Below are positions 23,701-33,074 of a stretch of DNA of 64,000 nt, piece after piece. Position 1 is the stretch's first letter. Every line of letters begins with the position of its first letter. The notes below the pieces were generated by a model, which saw only the letters and a list, made by a program, of their open reading frames with translations, had not been told where the DNA came from and searched no databases. Both the position numbers and the translations under genes were made by a program. This DNA comes from Bacteroidaceae bacterium (GTDB lineage Bacteria > Bacteroidota > Bacteroidia > Bacteroidales > Bacteroidaceae): NCBI GenBank assembly GCA_030843315.1, contig JAUUPT010000015.1, forward strand, positions 1 to 64,000, read 5' to 3'.

Positions 23701-24798
23701 ATGAGAACTATTATTTTATCTATTGCGTTGCTGGCTTTTACAGGACTGGCAACTGCACAAAAAACAATGAGCGGACAGCTCTCTAAAAATACGAATATGA
23801 GTGATGTAAAAGAAATCTATTTTGCAGGCGGATGTTTCTGGGGAACAGAACATTTCATGAAGCAGATTAATGGCGTTGTCGATACACAGGTGGGCTATGC
23901 CAATGGAAAAATGAGTATTAAGAATCCTACTTACGAGCAGGTTTGCAATGACAACACCGGATTTGCCGAGACAGTGAAGGTGAGTTACAACCCGCAGCAA
24001 GCTGACTTGAAGTTGTTGATAGATCTTTTCTTCAAAACGATAGATCCGACAACTCTCAACCGGCAGGGTAATGACAGGGGAACGCAGTATCGCACCGGCA
24101 TTTATTATGCTGATAAAGCCGATCTGCCTCTTATCAGACAGACTGTGGAAGTTTTGGCAAAAGAATATTCCAGGCCGGTGGTGGTGGAAGTCGAACAGAT
24201 AAAGAATTTCTATCCTGCCGAAGACTATCACCAGGATTATTTAGGCAAGCATCCGGATGGTTACTGTCATATCAGTCCTGAATTATTCGATATGGCGAAG
24301 AAGGCCAATATGAAAAGTGAAATGACGGGAGCAACCTCTGTCTCTCAAAAGAAATATCGGAAACCGGATGATGCAACATTGCATGCCACACTGACGGCCG
24401 AGCAGTATGCAGTGACGCAAAAGAATGCAACCGAAAGAGCTTTTCAGAATGAATATTGGGATGAGAAGCGTGAAGGGCTATACGTTGATATAACTACCGG
24501 CGAACCTTTATTCATCTCGACCGATAAGTTTGACTCCGGTTGTGGATGGCCCAGTTTCTCAAAACCCATAGACAAGAGTCTGGTTGTGAAAAAGATGGAT
24601 GACTCTTACGGTATGGAGCGGATAGAAGTGCGCAGCAAAACCGGAAATGCACATTTGGGGCACGTTTTCGATGACGGTCCGGCAGATAAAGGCGGATTGC
24701 GCTATTGTATCAACAGTGCATCGCTGAAGTTTATTCCGAAGGAAAAGATGAAAGAGGAAGGATATGGTGATTATCTTTCTCTACTTGATAAGAAATAA
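23701..24798 (+). CDS. msrAB: Peptide methionine sulfoxide reductase MsrA-MsrB fusion, secreted
   Basis: A 365-aa fusion. A signal peptide (MRTIILSIALLAFTGLATAQ) is followed by MsrA (about 35-200) with the catalytic GGCFWGTE motif and the HQDYL strand, then MsrB (about 215-360) with SGCGWPSFSKPI and the catalytic RYCINSASLKF. MsrA reduces the S and MsrB the R sulfoxide of methionine, so this protein repairs oxidised envelope proteins. An AGAGGATAT sequence precedes the ATG. The zinc-binding CxxC pairs of many MsrB proteins are not visible. Confidence 0.95.
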   Translation: MRTIILSIALLAFTGLATAQKTMSGQLSKNTNMSDVKEIYFAGGCFWGTEHFMKQINGVVDTQVGYANGKMSIKNPTYEQVCNDNTGFAETVKVSYNPQQADLKLLIDLFFKTIDPTTLNRQGNDRGTQYRTGIYYADKADLPLIRQTVEVLAKEYSRPVVVEVEQIKNFYPAEDYHQDYLGKHPDGYCHISPELFDMAKKANMKSEMTGATSVSQKKYRKPDDATLHATLTAEQYAVTQKNATERAFQNEYWDEKREGLYVDITTGEPLFISTDKFDSGCGWPSFSKPIDKSLVVKKMDDSYGMERIEVRSKTGNAHLGHVFDDGPADKGGLRYCINSASLKFIPKEKMKEEGYGDYLSLLDKK

Positions 24799-24809
24799 TG
24801 AAAAAAGAG

Positions 24810-24817
24810 TATCTTTG
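24810..24817 (+). promoter_or_regulatory. -7 element (TATCTTTG) for the sigma factor operon
   Basis: TATCTTTG matches TAnnTTTG and lies 22 bases before the ATG at 24840. Confidence 0.5.
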
Positions 24818-24839
24818 TAGGAGATAAAACGATGAGCGT

Positions 24840-25415
24840 ATGCAGCAAAATGAAATCTCCACATCGGCTTTCGAGCTGGAAAGCTGGATAGATGACTATT
24901 CACAAATCCTGTTGGAACGGGCATATTATATGCTTTCTGATAAAGAAGATGCCAAAGATGTGGTTCAAGAGGTTTTCTTTTCCGCTTACAAAAGCAGGGA
25001 TTCGTTTCAAGGAAAAAGTTCGCCGTTAACCTGGCTGACAAGTATCTTGCATCACAAAGTAGCCGATATATATAAGAAACGGTATAATGGAAGTGCTCCG
25101 TCATTCTCTTTCGATACGTTTTTTGATAAACATGGCGAATGGATTGAACCCGATGTGGCGGACCCTTGGGAAGAGGACGAGTTTGCAGTAAGTGCGCTGT
25201 TGAATAATGACAGCTTTTATGAGGTATTCAATCAATGTCTTGAAAATCTGCCCCGGCAATGGTTGATTGTAGTCAATAAATGCTATCTCCAGGAACAAAA
25301 GGCAGCCGAAATATGCCGTGAGTTGAATCTATCGGCTGCCAATTACTGGAAATTATTGCAGCGCAGCCGTCTTCAGTTAAGGAAATGTATTGATGTTCAT
25401 TGGTTTAAATCGTAG
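24840..25415 (+). CDS. ECF sigma factor
   Basis: A 191-aa RNA polymerase sigma-70 factor of the ECF group. Region 2 (about 20-85) has DKEDAKDVVQEVFFSAYKS and the SPLTWLTSILHHKVADIYKK helix; region 4 (about 130-185) has LPRQWLIVVNKCYLQEQKAAE and a LNLSAANYWKLLQRSR recognition helix. A small zinc-finger protein gene starts eight bases after its stop, the usual anti-sigma partner. The regulon is not known; msrAB immediately upstream is a plausible target. Confidence 0.9.
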   Translation: MQQNEISTSAFELESWIDDYSQILLERAYYMLSDKEDAKDVVQEVFFSAYKSRDSFQGKSSPLTWLTSILHHKVADIYKKRYNGSAPSFSFDTFFDKHGEWIEPDVADPWEEDEFAVSALLNNDSFYEVFNQCLENLPRQWLIVVNKCYLQEQKAAEICRELNLSAANYWKLLQRSRLQLRKCIDVHWFKS

Positions 25416-25422
25416 CTCAAAG

Positions 25423-25698
25423 ATGCTAAAAGAGTTTATACATATATTTACGCTGTCGTGTAAGCAAGCTACATATTTAATAGAAAAGCGTATCCACGTT
25501 CCTCTGTCCATGACGGAGAGAATGCGTTTGGCAATCCATCTTTGGCTTTGCAAGCTGTGCCGTGCATACGATGCAAAGGCTGTTTTCCTGGATCGTGTGA
25601 TGAAGAAAGGAACTAAGAAAAAGACTTGTAACTGCCAATTCGAAGAGGATGAAGTGGAACAGTTCAAGGTAGGCATAAAAGAAAAAATAAACGGGTGA
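25423..25698 (+). CDS. Putative zinc-finger anti-sigma factor
   Basis: A 91-aa protein. The HLWLCKLCR (about 47-55) segment, with an earlier SCKQA Cys, gives the HxxxCxxC pattern of short zinc-containing anti-sigma proteins. I chose the ATG at 25423 (MLKEFIHIFTLSC), eight bases after the sigma stop; a longer start overlaps the sigma gene. No transmembrane helix follows, so it is cytoplasmic. It likely holds the ECF sigma inactive. Confidence 0.65.
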   Translation: MLKEFIHIFTLSCKQATYLIEKRIHVPLSMTERMRLAIHLWLCKLCRAYDAKAVFLDRVMKKGTKKKTCNCQFEEDEVEQFKVGIKEKING

Positions 25699-25748
25699 TA
25701 CGATAATCTCCCCCTGATAATCTAATAACTTAAAACAACCAACGTATT

Positions 25749-27251
25749 ATGAATCAAGAACTGGCAATGAGCCCCAATTTATTGGTGGTTGATCTTCAAA
25801 AACCGGCTTCCGAATTTACGAAAGCAGACATCATCTCTTATATCGAGAAGAATGATATCCAGATGGTGAACTTTATGTATCCCGCAGCAGACGGGCGACT
25901 GAAGACGTTGAATTTTGTCATCAACAATGCTGCTTATCTCGATGCCATACTTACTTGCGGCGAACGTGTGGACGGTTCGAGCTTGTTTCCGTTTATCGAG
26001 GCAGGCAGTAGCGACTTATATGTAGTGCCTCGTTTCCGCACTGCTTTTGTCGATCCGTTTTCTGATCTGCCTACACTCGCCATGCTCTGCTCTTTCTTTA
26101 ATAAGGATGGCGAACCGCTGGAAAGCTCTCCGGAATATACCCTGCACAAAGCCTGCCGGGCTTTTACCGATGTAACGGGTATGGAGTTCCAGACAATGGG
26201 AGAGTTGGAATATTATGTCATCTCAGAGAACGATGGCTTGTTCCCTGCTACCGACCAGCGTGGATATCATGAATCGGCCCCTTATGCCAAGTTCAATCAA
26301 TTCCGTACGGAATGCATGTCGTATATTGCTCAGGCCGGCGGACAGATAAAATACGGTCATTCTGAGGTTGGCAACTTTACGCTCGGCGATAAGATCTACG
26401 AGCAGAATGAGATAGAATTCCTTCCCGTACGTGCCGACTATGTTGCTGACCAGCTGATGATAGCCAAATGGGTGATTCGCAATCTGGCTCACGAATATGG
26501 GTATAACATTACTTTTGCTCCGAAGATTACAGCAGGCAAGGCAGGTTCGGGTCTTCATATCCACATGCGCATTATGAAGGACGGGCACAATCAGATGTTG
26601 CAGGATGGCGTACTTTCCGAAACTGCCCGGAAGGCTATTGCGGGAATGATGCAGTTGGCACCTTCTATCACGGCTTTCGGCAATACGAATCCTACTTCTT
26701 ATTTCCGCCTTGTTCCCCATCAGGAAGCGCCTACCAATATTTGTTGGGGCGACCGTAACCGCTCTGTGCTGGTACGCGTTCCGCTGGGCTGGTCGGCAAA
26801 AACAGATATGTGTATGCTCGCCAATCCGCTGGAAAGTCCGAGCCACTATGATACTACGCAGAAGCAGACGGTAGAGATGCGTTCGCCGGACGGTTCAGCC
26901 GATTTATATCAATTGATAGCCGGACTCGCCGTGGCCTGTCGCCATGGCTTCGAGATAGATAATGCTTTGGCTATTGCCGAGAAAACGTATGTAAATGTAA
27001 ATATTCACAAGAAAGAAAACGAAGATAAATTGAAGCAATTGGAACAACTTCCCGATAGTTGCGCCGCTTCTGCCGATTGCCTGGAAAGACAGCGTGCTAT
27101 CTTTGAACAATACCGGGTATTCAGCCCTGCAATGATTGACGGTATTCTCGCCAAGTTGCGCTCTTACGGAGATAAGACTCTGCGTAGCGAGATACAGGAT
27201 AATCAGGAAGAGATGCTGAAGTTAGTCGAGAAATATTTCCATTGTGGATAA
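25749..27251 (+). CDS. glnA: Glutamine synthetase
   Basis: A 500-aa protein of the glutamine synthetase type I fold: N-terminal beta-grasp (about 20-120, VNFMYPAADGRLKTLNF), then the catalytic domain with MGELEYYV, GKAGSGLHIHM, NPTSYFRLVP and CWGDRNRSVLVRVP. It joins ammonia to glutamate using ATP. The adenylylation-loop Tyr of enteric GSI is not obvious. Bacteroides usually also encodes a large type III enzyme elsewhere. Not operonic with its neighbours. Confidence 0.9.
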   Translation: MNQELAMSPNLLVVDLQKPASEFTKADIISYIEKNDIQMVNFMYPAADGRLKTLNFVINNAAYLDAILTCGERVDGSSLFPFIEAGSSDLYVVPRFRTAFVDPFSDLPTLAMLCSFFNKDGEPLESSPEYTLHKACRAFTDVTGMEFQTMGELEYYVISENDGLFPATDQRGYHESAPYAKFNQFRTECMSYIAQAGGQIKYGHSEVGNFTLGDKIYEQNEIEFLPVRADYVADQLMIAKWVIRNLAHEYGYNITFAPKITAGKAGSGLHIHMRIMKDGHNQMLQDGVLSETARKAIAGMMQLAPSITAFGNTNPTSYFRLVPHQEAPTNICWGDRNRSVLVRVPLGWSAKTDMCMLANPLESPSHYDTTQKQTVEMRSPDGSADLYQLIAGLAVACRHGFEIDNALAIAEKTYVNVNIHKKENEDKLKQLEQLPDSCAASADCLERQRAIFEQYRVFSPAMIDGILAKLRSYGDKTLRSEIQDNQEEMLKLVEKYFHCG

Positions 27252-27274
27252 TCAAAACCTAATTATTTCAGCAG

Positions 27275-28915
27275 TCAAAGGGACGACGCCTTAAAGACCG
27301 GCATTGCCTTTTGTATCTCCGATTCAAATCCAAACCAATACCCTTCCTCTGCTTTTTCGCCGACAGGCAGGAAGCAGAGGCGAAGGGTATCTTTGTATTC
27401 TCCGTAGATTACATTCCAATGCTCCGGTGGGATTTGGCGCTTGGTTTTTACTTTCTCTGCCGGCGCTTTCTTCAATGACATACCTGCTTCTATCCAAGCG
27501 ATGGTGACTGCAATCTGATAGTCGGGATAATTGATTCCGCAGAATTCATAAAGGGTTAGTCCGCGCTTTTCCAGACTCATCGGCTGGTCTATAAGATTCT
27601 TTTGTACCAGATATTCCAGGAAAAGGTGAAGGAAGTTCTCGTCATCTAAAATCAGTGTGCGGGTGATGGCTTGCCAGGCGGGTGTATTATAAAACCCATC
27701 CAGCAACCGCGACAGTTGGCGGGCAGTTTGCAGTTCGCTCACGCTGATCTCGTTCGTTTCCAGCACCTCATAGGGTGGGAAAGGGGAGTATCGGATGCCC
27801 AGTTCTTCGGCTCTTCTTCGCATTTCCGTACCGGGAAGCAGTTTCAATGACTCCAGTTGTATTTCGCCGGCATTGTATTCGGCAAGAGTGCGCACATCTT
27901 CAAATATTTCGGATAGACGGTACAGAGGCAATCCGGCGATGAGGTCGGCATGGGTTTCCATGTTGGATAGGGAGCACAGGAATTTCAATCCCTTCAGCGC
28001 ATCGTTCAGTTTACCCATTCGCCGGCTCTTTTGGAGAACGGGCTCGCGCAGGCTTTGTATGCCGGCTTCAAGATGAAGCAATCCTTCGGGCAGTTGTTGC
28101 AATTCTTCTTTCAGTTCTTCGGACAATAGGGCAGGGTGCATCTCCAGATGAAAACGTATATCCGGGGAGAATTCTAAAAACAGTTGCAGTAATTCCTTTG
28201 CCCGGCGAGCGTTATAGTTGAATGTCCGGTCCAGGACACGAACATTCTTGATGCCATGCTGATGGATAATCTGAAGGCGTTTCCGGATGTCCTCAATAGA
28301 TAGCGTGCGCACCGGCTTTTCTCCACCGCTCACACAGAAGGCACAAGTATTGAAGCATCCCCGCGTTGTTTCGAGTTGTACAAAGGGCTTGCTCCAATTA
28401 AAGAAACGGCTCTTTTCAGGCGGTACAAGATCTGAGAAATTCAGTACGCGGGCTATTCCATTATCCGTGTATTGTCCTTCACGGTCAAGATAGCATAGTC
28501 CCGGAATAGTATTCCATTCCCCGGGTTGGTCCCAGCAGTTCAGCCATTGCGGAAACACTTCTTCTCCTTCTCCCCTGAACACACAGTCGATGAAAGGATT
28601 CTTACGAAGGAATTCTTCGTTATCTCCCAGAAACTCCGGCCCACCCAGTATGAAGCGGCTTTGAGGTAACAATGCTTTTAGTCTTGCCGTGATGTGCAGC
28701 AGTTGCTCATGATTGAACAGCCAGGCTGTTGCTGCCAGGATATCGGGGCGATACCTGTATATTTCATCGACAATCATTCCCACGTTTTCATTAATAGTAG
28801 TAGATACTATTTCCCATTCTATAGAGTCGTCGTCGGCAATCTGTGCGTGCAGCGCAGGGAGTGCCAATGAAGAGTGTGCGTATGAACTGTTGAGGTCTAT
28901 CCAGAGAATTTTCAT
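27275..28915 (-). CDS. B12-binding-domain radical SAM protein (DUF4080-type)
   Basis: A 546-aa protein. An N-terminal cobalamin-binding fold (about 1-130, DLNSSYAHSSLALPALHAQI) precedes the radical SAM barrel with RGCFNTCAFCVSGG (CxxxCxxC about 193-200). The C-terminal domain is of the DUF4080 type. The substrate of this group is unknown. The gene is transcribed towards glnA and lies 13 bases downstream of the TPR-AraC regulator stop, so it may share its transcript. Confidence 0.85.
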   Translation of the reverse strand: MKILWIDLNSSYAHSSLALPALHAQIADDDSIEWEIVSTTINENVGMIVDEIYRYRPDILAATAWLFNHEQLLHITARLKALLPQSRFILGGPEFLGDNEEFLRKNPFIDCVFRGEGEEVFPQWLNCWDQPGEWNTIPGLCYLDREGQYTDNGIARVLNFSDLVPPEKSRFFNWSKPFVQLETTRGCFNTCAFCVSGGEKPVRTLSIEDIRKRLQIIHQHGIKNVRVLDRTFNYNARRAKELLQLFLEFSPDIRFHLEMHPALLSEELKEELQQLPEGLLHLEAGIQSLREPVLQKSRRMGKLNDALKGLKFLCSLSNMETHADLIAGLPLYRLSEIFEDVRTLAEYNAGEIQLESLKLLPGTEMRRRAEELGIRYSPFPPYEVLETNEISVSELQTARQLSRLLDGFYNTPAWQAITRTLILDDENFLHLFLEYLVQKNLIDQPMSLEKRGLTLYEFCGINYPDYQIAVTIAWIEAGMSLKKAPAEKVKTKRQIPPEHWNVIYGEYKDTLRLCFLPVGEKAEEGYWFGFESEIQKAMPVFKASSL

Positions 28916-28927
28916 GTTTTAACAGGA

Positions 28928-30709
28928 TTACGATTTTCCATTGGCTTTCATATACTGTATGGGCGTAAGTCCGAATATCCTATAGAATGCACGATAAAAA
29001 GTAACGTAGCTATTGAAATTCGCTTCTTGAGCGATGCCATTGATAGAAAGAAACGGTTTTTCTTTCATCAGTTTCACAGCATACTCTACACGTAAACGGT
29101 TTAGGTAATCATTGACATTATTGGCATCGGCATACCGCTTCAGTAAGCGGGGAAGGTCATTCTTGTTAATATTGGATATACGCAACAAATCATCACGTCC
29201 AAAATTGGGCTGCAAGAAAAGATTTTGCTCTAACAGCAGGCGTTCCATCCGCATAAAAAGAGTATACCCCAAAGAAGAGTCTGTCTTAGAGAAAGTACCC
29301 CCAACGGAGTCAGAAACAGTTTTGGCAGGGGCATCCGGGGCAGAGCCAATCGAATCTTTACCACCAGTTTCGACAGAGGTCACCGAAGCCGAACCGACAA
29401 GAGCGGCCTCTAACTTTTCATATGTCTTGTGCAAATTCTCACGTTGCGCCAAGAGTTCGTCTATCTGTTTCACAGCAATACGGTTTCGCTTACGGCTCAT
29501 TCGCAAGTTACACCAGATAACTCCTAGTAGAGCAGACATCAGAACAATAATCACACCCGAACCGGCCAGCATAAAACTGCGATGTTGTGCCAACGTACGC
29601 GTTTTCGCCAGTTGCAATTCCTTTTCGTTCAGGCGGAAGACCGAGGCATACTCCTGTGCTCTACTTTCCTTTTCGCGACTGTACAGACTGTCCTGTAACA
29701 CACTGATACGTAATTGGTAGGCATCAGCCTTGTCATAAAGTTGTAGACCACGGTATGCCTGTGCATAACGATCCAACATAGTGTAGTAATGAAAGTTCAC
29801 CGTGTCACCATGCCAGACAGAAGCAACAGTATCATTCAGTTGCAACGCCTCTCGATAGCGATGCGCTTCGAGCAGATAAGGAATAATTTCCTGCTTGTTT
29901 CGTGTGATATGGGCAAAATCTGTTTCCATGAAACAGTGATAGTATCCCTTCGCTTCGTCCGTTTTGCCTTCCTGCTGCAATAGATAAGCCATCTTGGAAC
30001 AGACATAAGCCTGTTGTTGGTCGATGTATCCCGGAGGAGGTCCGGGCTTTCCTGTCATGTGGCGGACAAGATTCTCGCGACGTCGGCCGATGTCAATAGC
30101 ATCACTACGTCTGCCGTTGGTTATAAGCACTGTCATCAGTTCGCCGTAAGCTGTGGAAAGTTGCGCCATGACACGTATATCATCTATATCCTCCATCAGG
30201 GATATACTTGCGTTGAAAGCCTCCAACGCTTCATCCAGCCGATTCATGCCAGCATAAATACGTCCCATGACAAATAGCATCTCTCCTTCCTCGGCACGAT
30301 TGTTTAGCCGACGTGCCAGGTCAACGACCTCCCGGCAAAGGCGGATTCCCTCTTCATACTTTCCCTGCCCCTCCAATGCACTTACCAGCAATGTTAGCAT
30401 ACGTAACTTGCGATGGGGAACCAGTCGCACCGAATCTGCCTCAAGAGCCCGAAGGGTGTATTTCTCTTTCAGCAGATTCTCATTTTTCACCTCGTAGCAC
30501 ATGGCACGAAGCATATCTATTTTGAAAGGTTCCATATCCGGCAGATGGCGCTGCTCGGCAGAGTCGAGCAATTGTAAGGCACGGTCGGGCGTACGAAGAT
30601 GGATACTCTGTATATAGCGGTCATGAAGCAGACTGTCGGAGACAACTTCGTGTCCGGCACGGACAAATAAAGGAAACAGCAACAACAGTAGGGGAAGCAA
30701 ATATTTCAT
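28928..30709 (-). CDS. TPR and AraC-type HTH membrane regulator
   Basis: A 593-aa protein: signal peptide (MKYLLPLLLLLFPLFVRAG), tetratricopeptide-like helices (about 60-330), one transmembrane helix (about 365-390), a coiled coil, then an AraC helix-turn-helix domain at the C-terminus (YVTFYRAFYRIFGLTPIQYM). The layout resembles Bacteroides sensor-regulators that read periplasmic signals and bind DNA in the cytoplasm. A TATCTTTG at 30735-30742 would start transcription at about 30730, so the ATG at 30709 rather than 30733 is the start. Confidence 0.85.
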   Translation of the reverse strand: MKYLLPLLLLLFPLFVRAGHEVVSDSLLHDRYIQSIHLRTPDRALQLLDSAEQRHLPDMEPFKIDMLRAMCYEVKNENLLKEKYTLRALEADSVRLVPHRKLRMLTLLVSALEGQGKYEEGIRLCREVVDLARRLNNRAEEGEMLFVMGRIYAGMNRLDEALEAFNASISLMEDIDDIRVMAQLSTAYGELMTVLITNGRRSDAIDIGRRRENLVRHMTGKPGPPPGYIDQQQAYVCSKMAYLLQQEGKTDEAKGYYHCFMETDFAHITRNKQEIIPYLLEAHRYREALQLNDTVASVWHGDTVNFHYYTMLDRYAQAYRGLQLYDKADAYQLRISVLQDSLYSREKESRAQEYASVFRLNEKELQLAKTRTLAQHRSFMLAGSGVIIVLMSALLGVIWCNLRMSRKRNRIAVKQIDELLAQRENLHKTYEKLEAALVGSASVTSVETGGKDSIGSAPDAPAKTVSDSVGGTFSKTDSSLGYTLFMRMERLLLEQNLFLQPNFGRDDLLRISNINKNDLPRLLKRYADANNVNDYLNRLRVEYAVKLMKEKPFLSINGIAQEANFNSYVTFYRAFYRIFGLTPIQYMKANGKS

Positions 30710-30734
30710 ATCATGAAAAATTTTAATAGCCATG

Positions 30735-30742
30735 CAAAGATA
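30735..30742 (-). promoter_or_regulatory. -7 element (TATCTTTG) of the TPR-AraC regulator
   Basis: Minus-strand TATCTTTG, about 26 bases upstream of the chosen start codon. Confidence 0.5.
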
Positions 30743-30826
30743 ATGAAAATTTATAAATCGCTTACCTTTATATTTGCCGCTTTACAGTTATGAAAGCTTT
30801 AATCCTCCAAGAAGCCTGATATACAA

Positions 30827-30870
30827 CGAAAGAAAGAGGAATCTCATTGCTGATATTCCTCTTTCTTTCG
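30827..30870 (-). terminator. Terminator of tRNA-His
   Basis: A perfect 16-bp stem (30827-30842 with 30855-30870) directly follows the tRNA 3' end. The stem ends are AG-rich and CT-rich. Confidence 0.8.
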
Positions 30871-30871
30871 G

Positions 30872-30946
30872 GGTGACTGATGGGACTCGAACCCACGACA
30901 TTCAGAACCACAATCTGACGCTCTAACCAACTGAACTACAGTCACC
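30872..30946 (-). tRNA. tRNA-His (GTG)
   Basis: Full cloverleaf on the minus strand. Acceptor GTGACTG pairs with CAGTCAC, the anticodon loop is TTGTGGT (anticodon GTG) and the T arm has GGTTCGAGTCC. The extra G at position -1 opposite C73, the identity mark of histidine tRNAs, is encoded. CCA is not encoded. Confidence 0.95.
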
Positions 30947-30973
30947 ATGTTAGTGCATTTCTTAAATGCGGTG

Positions 30974-31004
30974 CAAAGATAGAGATATTCTTTAATATAG
31001 CAAA
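30974..31004 (-). promoter_or_regulatory. Promoter of tRNA-His
   Basis: Minus-strand TTTG (31001-31004) and TATCTTTG (30974-30981) are separated by 19 bases, an exact consensus arrangement, 28 bases upstream of the tRNA. Confidence 0.75.
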
Positions 31005-31035
31005 GAATAGAGGAACTATTTTTGCCTTTTCGGTA

Positions 31036-32178
31036 TCATTTTTTATTCTCGTAGATATCTATATTGTGTTGCTGAAGGAGTTTCCGGGAGTTATCAGTAA
31101 AGATTTTCAGATGGTTACGAGCTTCTTGTGGTAAATTCTCCGAAGAAAGATATGCGGGATAAAGAATGAAGTTTTTTTCTTTAGTAAGTTCGGGGCGGGC
31201 CGTCCATACAAGATCATATCCGCAGGAAGAAACGCGACAATAAGGAAAAGAAAATGGGGTACACTCTAATGCGGGGTCTTTACTTTGCCCGGAATAGCTG
31301 GGACGGATGGGTTGCGGCAGGGGGAACTTCTCCAGTTGCAGTGTAAAGATGAGGCCGCCGTCCGTGTTTAGATTGCTCATATTAGAAATGAAGTTTCCTA
31401 ATGAGTAAACTACGACGTGCTGTCTGGTTCCGTCCGTACGGAGTTCCATCGGCTGAATGACGTGTGGATGCGAACCGATGATGTGCGTCACGCCTTGTTG
31501 GAATAGCCATTCGGTAAGTTCTTTCTGTTCACGGTTGGGCAGCGATTGATATTCTTCTCCCCAATGCATACACGCAATGATGGCATCCGGCCGGCGGGCC
31601 CGGGCACTGCGGATATCTTGCAAGATGATGTCTTTGTCGATGTAATTTACGACATTGGGTGGGCTTACTTTGATTCCGTTAGTGCCATAAGTATAATTGA
31701 GTAAGGCGATGCGGAAACCATTTTTATGGATAAACAGAGGATAACGCTGCTTTTGTTCCGATGGGTTCCGGTAAGTTCCGGTGTACGGAATGTGCAGTGA
31801 GTCGAGCATCAGGATGGTACGCTCCAATCCTTTTTTGCCACGATCCAAGCAATGGTTGTTGGCAGTTACCAATATATCAAAACCGGCATCCTTGATGGCT
31901 TGCAGATATTCATCGGGTGCGCTGAATGCCGGGTATCCCCGATAAGGTTCTCCGGCCAAGGTCACTTCCAGGTTCCCGATGGCAAGGTCGGCACGGGAGA
32001 TCTGTTCCTTGACGAGGGAGAAACAAGGCGAGTAGTCATATCCGCCTTCAGAGGTACGTGCGGCATCTATCTGCGCCTGGTGCTGCATCAGGTCACCAAC
32101 AAATAATAGCGTAATCCTTTCTTGTGCAGAAAGGGTTACGCTATTCAGTATGGCAATAAAGGCTATGAGCGCTTTCAT
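31036..32178 (-). CDS. CapA-family protein (PGA_cap)
   Basis: A 380-aa secreted protein (signal MKALIAFIAILNSVTLSAQ). LLFVGDLMQHQAQ, AIGNLEVTLAG, TANNHCLDRG, CMHWGEEY and IIGSHPHVIQPM are the motifs of the CapA/PGA_cap family of calcineurin-like phosphoesterases, originally tied to poly-gamma-glutamate capsule. The start at 32178 leaves eight bases after folD, so the pair is an operon. The role in Bacteroides is not known. Confidence 0.85.
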   Translation of the reverse strand: MKALIAFIAILNSVTLSAQERITLLFVGDLMQHQAQIDAARTSEGGYDYSPCFSLVKEQISRADLAIGNLEVTLAGEPYRGYPAFSAPDEYLQAIKDAGFDILVTANNHCLDRGKKGLERTILMLDSLHIPYTGTYRNPSEQKQRYPLFIHKNGFRIALLNYTYGTNGIKVSPPNVVNYIDKDIILQDIRSARARRPDAIIACMHWGEEYQSLPNREQKELTEWLFQQGVTHIIGSHPHVIQPMELRTDGTRQHVVVYSLGNFISNMSNLNTDGGLIFTLQLEKFPLPQPIRPSYSGQSKDPALECTPFSFPYCRVSSCGYDLVWTARPELTKEKNFILYPAYLSSENLPQEARNHLKIFTDNSRKLLQQHNIDIYENKK

Positions 32179-32186
32179 TACCTCTC

Positions 32187-33068
32187 TTATTGGTAGATAG
32201 CTTTTTTGCCTGCCAACAATGTATTTTTCATCAAAGAAACGATGGTCATCGGTCCTACACCACCCGGCACGGGAGTGATGAATGAACACTTCGGGGCAAT
32301 CTCATCAAACTTCACGTCGCCGGTCAGTTTGAATCCAGACTTCTTCGTAGCATCCGGCACGCGGGTAGTGCCCACGTCGATAACGACTGCACCTTCCTTC
32401 ACCATCTCTGCTTTTACAAAGTTGGGCTGTCCCAGGGCGGCGATGATAATATCGGCTTCCTGGCACTCTTTCACCAAATCCTTGCTGCGGCTGTGGCAAA
32501 CGGTTACGGTGGCATCACCGGGATATGCTTTCTGCATCATGAGGGCGGCCATCGGCTTGCCCACGATATTGCTGCGTCCCAATACCACGCATTTCTTGCC
32601 GGAAGTTTCTATCTCATATCTCTTCAACAGTTCAAGAATACCGTTGGGAGTGGCAGATACATAGCAAGGCAGTCCGATAGACATACGCCCTACGTTGATA
32701 GGATGGAAACCGTCTACATCTTTGCGGTAGTCGATGGTTTCAATGACCTTCTGCTCCGAAATATGTTTGGGTAAAGGAAGCTGTACGATGAAACCGTCCA
32801 CGTCTGCATCCTCGTTCAACTCGCGTACCTTGGCAAGCAACTCTTCTTCGGTTACATCTACTTCGTAGCGGATGAGGGATGACTTGAATCCACAGACTTC
32901 ACAAGCTTTTACTTTAGAAGCGACATACGTTTCGCTACCCCCATCGTGTCCTACGAGAATGGCGGCCAGATGCGGACGTTTGCCTCCGCGTGCCACTATC
33001 TCGGCTACTTCTGCTGCAATCTCCAGTTTTACTTGCTCCGAGATTGCTTTTCCATCTATTAGTGTCAT
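32187..33068 (-). CDS. folD: Bifunctional methylenetetrahydrofolate dehydrogenase/cyclohydrolase
   Basis: A 293-aa FolD protein. It has YVASKVKACEVCGF with the catalytic Lys (YxxxK), QLPLPKHI, CVVLGRSNIVGKPMA as the NADP-binding site and GGVGPMTIVSLMKNT at the C-terminus. It interconverts methylene- and formyl-tetrahydrofolate in one-carbon metabolism. It follows ffh by six bases, so ffh-folD-capA form an operon. Confidence 0.97.
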   Translation of the reverse strand: MTLIDGKAISEQVKLEIAAEVAEIVARGGKRPHLAAILVGHDGGSETYVASKVKACEVCGFKSSLIRYEVDVTEEELLAKVRELNEDADVDGFIVQLPLPKHISEQKVIETIDYRKDVDGFHPINVGRMSIGLPCYVSATPNGILELLKRYEIETSGKKCVVLGRSNIVGKPMAALMMQKAYPGDATVTVCHSRSKDLVKECQEADIIIAALGQPNFVKAEMVKEGAVVIDVGTTRVPDATKKSGFKLTGDVKFDEIAPKCSFITPVPGGVGPMTIVSLMKNTLLAGKKAIYQ

Positions 33069-33074
33069 ATCGTA